Source: Methanobacterium sp. (GTDB lineage: Archaea; Methanobacteriota; Methanobacteria; Methanobacteriales; Methanobacteriaceae). From it: a stretch of 8,375 nt of DNA. Shown here in pieces: positions 7,458 through 8,375 of this stretch (the first letter of the stretch is position 1; each line of letters begins with the position of its first letter). The notes beneath the pieces were generated by a model, which was given only the letters and a program-made list of their open reading frames with translations, did no database searches and was not told the DNA's origin. The stretch spans positions 1-8,375 of the forward strand of contig JAUNXM010000087.1 of assembly GCA_030539815.1 (NCBI GenBank), in the 5' to 3' direction. The translations under genes were made by a program, and so were the position numbers.

Positions 7458-7632
7458 ATAATTGCTGAATATTCTAAGATTATCTTCTTTTAGTTCATAC
7501 CCCCATTTTGGTTAATAATATTATTACGGGAATATTATTTTTAATTTTATTAAAGCTCTTTAGGTGAATATTAAGGAACATGATTGGGTTAGGGAACATC
7601 CGGTATTCAGGAACCTATTTGGAGAATCATAT

Positions 7633-8172
7633 ATGGACATTGCAGTAAATAAACACAATTTCATGAATCATACTATACAAATTTACGGTTATAATTTGGA
7701 AATAACCAATATAAAGGAGATTATTGAATATTCAAGGGCTCTATCTGTAGAATGTGACTCTGGGAAGTGTACCATTCAATTAATAAATGCACGGGGTATA
7801 GCTGGTGAGAACCACATCTTACATGCAACAGTACAAGCCATCAAAGCCTTTGAAAGAGGTAATAACATGGCTAAAGACATGGGGATTGAAATATGTGTCC
7901 GAGCGTCTGCTCAGCGACAGATATCTCAGGCCCTTAGGATTTTAGGTATCAAAAAGGGTAAAATGGATATAGTTTTGGTAGCGGTGGATTGTGATGAACA
8001 TCTACCCGGAAAGGTAAGGGATGTTCTGGGAAAAAGAAACCAACAAGTTTTAAAAGCGGATGTAAATGCATTACAAGAATTGTACGAAATTTCCCCTGAA
8101 GAAATAAAGAGTGCAGGGAATATTGAACGGGTTATAATGGAAAGAACTGCGCTTTTAAATCTTGAAATATAG
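7633..8172 (+). CDS. cgi121: KEOPS complex subunit Cgi121
   Basis: Cgi121 is a subunit of the KEOPS complex (Kae1, Bud32, Cgi121, Pcc1), which makes t6A at position 37 of ANN-decoding tRNAs. It binds Bud32 and is known to hold the tRNA 3' CCA end. The diagnostic segment is EICVRASAQRQISQALRILG (86-105), closely matching the archaeal family pattern E-VRASGQRQI. The N-terminal strand is IQIYGYNLEI (15-24), a central helical stretch holds NHILHATVQAIKAF (60-73), and the C-terminus has IERVIMERTALLNLE (164-178). Length with this start is 179 residues, slightly long for the family. The frame is open back to a GTG at 7564, but GGAG (7621-7624) lies eight bases before the ATG at 7633 and the upstream residues are not family-like. 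Another ATG at 7663 would start closer to the conserved core but has no ribosome binding site. The gene has its own 175-base AT-rich upstream region and an oligo-T terminator. Confidence 0.86.
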   Translation: MDIAVNKHNFMNHTIQIYGYNLEITNIKEIIEYSRALSVECDSGKCTIQLINARGIAGENHILHATVQAIKAFERGNNMAKDMGIEICVRASAQRQISQALRILGIKKGKMDIVLVAVDCDEHLPGKVRDVLGKRNQQVLKADVNALQELYEISPEEIKSAGNIERVIMERTALLNLEI

Positions 8173-8180
8173 TTTTTTTT
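8173..8180 (+). terminator. Oligo-T terminator after cgi121
   Basis: Eight consecutive T begin directly after the TAG stop codon of cgi121. A T-run without a GC stem is the usual archaeal termination signal. A second T8 run inside the small inverted repeat at 8231-8249 could serve as a backup. Confidence 0.6.
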
Positions 8181-8230
8181 GAAAATATGGATTTTTACCA
8201 GTTGGATACTAATTCCAGGGAATCATACAG

Positions 8231-8249
8231 GATTAAATTTTTTTTAATC
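8231..8249. terminator. AT stem-loop with T8 between convergent genes
   Basis: GATTAAA (8231-8237) pairs with TTTAATC (8243-8249) around five T. The rightward strand carries T8 (8238-8245), so it could be a second terminator for cgi121. It lies between cgi121 and the probable leftward gene end at 8295. On the leftward strand it gives A8, which is less suitable as a terminator. AT-only stems are weak, so confidence is limited. Confidence 0.3.
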
Positions 8250-8294
8250 AATTAATATTACAGTTCATTTCTATTTTTCCAATTTTGAAATTAA

Positions 8295-8375
8295 TCATTC
8301 TGGAAGTGGCAATGAATATTCAAGGAGATCTACCACAATTTCCCCTATTTCAGAGAGATTATCTTTTTTAAGACA
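8295..8375 (-). CDS. C-terminal end of an unidentified leftward gene (partial)
   Basis: Read leftward from the window edge, one frame is open for 26 codons and stops at TGA (8295-8297). It ends with EIGEIVVDLLEYSLPLPE, an amphipathic helix-like composition that resembles real coding sequence, unlike the other two frames or the opposite strand. The remainder lies beyond the window, and I do not recognise the family from this short tail. It would converge on cgi121 across 122 bases. With so few codons, chance is not excluded. Confidence 0.35.
   Translation of the reverse strand, partial: CLKKDNLSEIGEIVVDLLEYSLPLPE

Noticed and set aside
7513..7526. Perfect 14-base palindrome TAATAATATTATTA before cgi121
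   Set aside because: It is AT-only in DNA that is nearly all A and T, so a perfect palindrome is not surprising. Kept only as a possible part of the promoter.
1..8375. CRISPR array, insertion sequence, prophage, tRNA or rRNA gene
   Set aside because: No regularly spaced repeats, transposase or integrase motifs, terminal inverted repeats, cloverleaf structures or rRNA segments were recognised on reading both strands.

Overview
The window looks like chromosomal DNA of a methanogenic archaeon, most likely a mesophilic Methanobacterium-type member of the Methanobacteriales. Four things point there. The gene families are archaeal: a MoeA with archaeal motif variants, a geranylgeranyl-reductase-family flavoprotein, the archaeal tRNA G10 methyltransferase, the KEOPS subunit Cgi121 and a methanogen-type citramalate synthase. 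Intergenic DNA is very AT-rich. Ribosome binding sites follow the GGTGATCC/GGAG pattern complementary to archaeal 16S rRNA. Predicted terminators are T-runs without GC stems. No mobile element, CRISPR array, tRNA or rRNA gene was recognised, and every large gene is an intact chromosomal housekeeping or biosynthetic gene.

Layout. Positions 42-128 encode an unrecognised, extremely basic 28-residue protein with a good ribosome binding site. A gene-poor stretch of about 540 bases follows. It holds a long RNA-type hairpin (236-283), a T-run terminator (325-337), a pair of ATTG-N-CAAT palindromes (412-474) and a direct repeat (522-575), and it leads into moeA (670-1902, +). A UPF0280/COG2122 gene (2063-2791, -) converges on moeA. 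It is transcribed divergently from a two-transmembrane PH-domain protein (2917-3519, +). Next come a geranylgeranyl-reductase-family gene (3631-4809, +) and the tRNA G10 methyltransferase gene (4800-5834, +), which overlap by 10 bases. A 2-isopropylmalate-synthase-superfamily gene, best called (R)-citramalate synthase (5961-7457, +), and cgi121 (7633-8172, +) follow. The right edge carries the probable tail of a leftward gene (8295-8375, -).

The genes do not form one pathway. Themes are molybdopterin cofactor maturation (moeA, needed for Mo/W formylmethanofuran and formate dehydrogenases), amino acid synthesis (citramalate to isoleucine; UPF0280 possibly in sulfur assimilation to homocysteine), isoprenoid/lipid reduction, and tRNA modification (m2,2G10 by the G10 methyltransferase and t6A37 through KEOPS). 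Only the reductase and methyltransferase genes show a clear translational-coupling arrangement.

The least explained material is at the left: the tiny basic protein, the hairpin behind it and the paired palindromes before moeA. I see no evidence for a new multi-gene system. These small elements are the best candidates for something undescribed. Start codons were moved inward from the longest open frames for moeA, the PH protein, citramalate synthase and cgi121, for reasons given in each entry.
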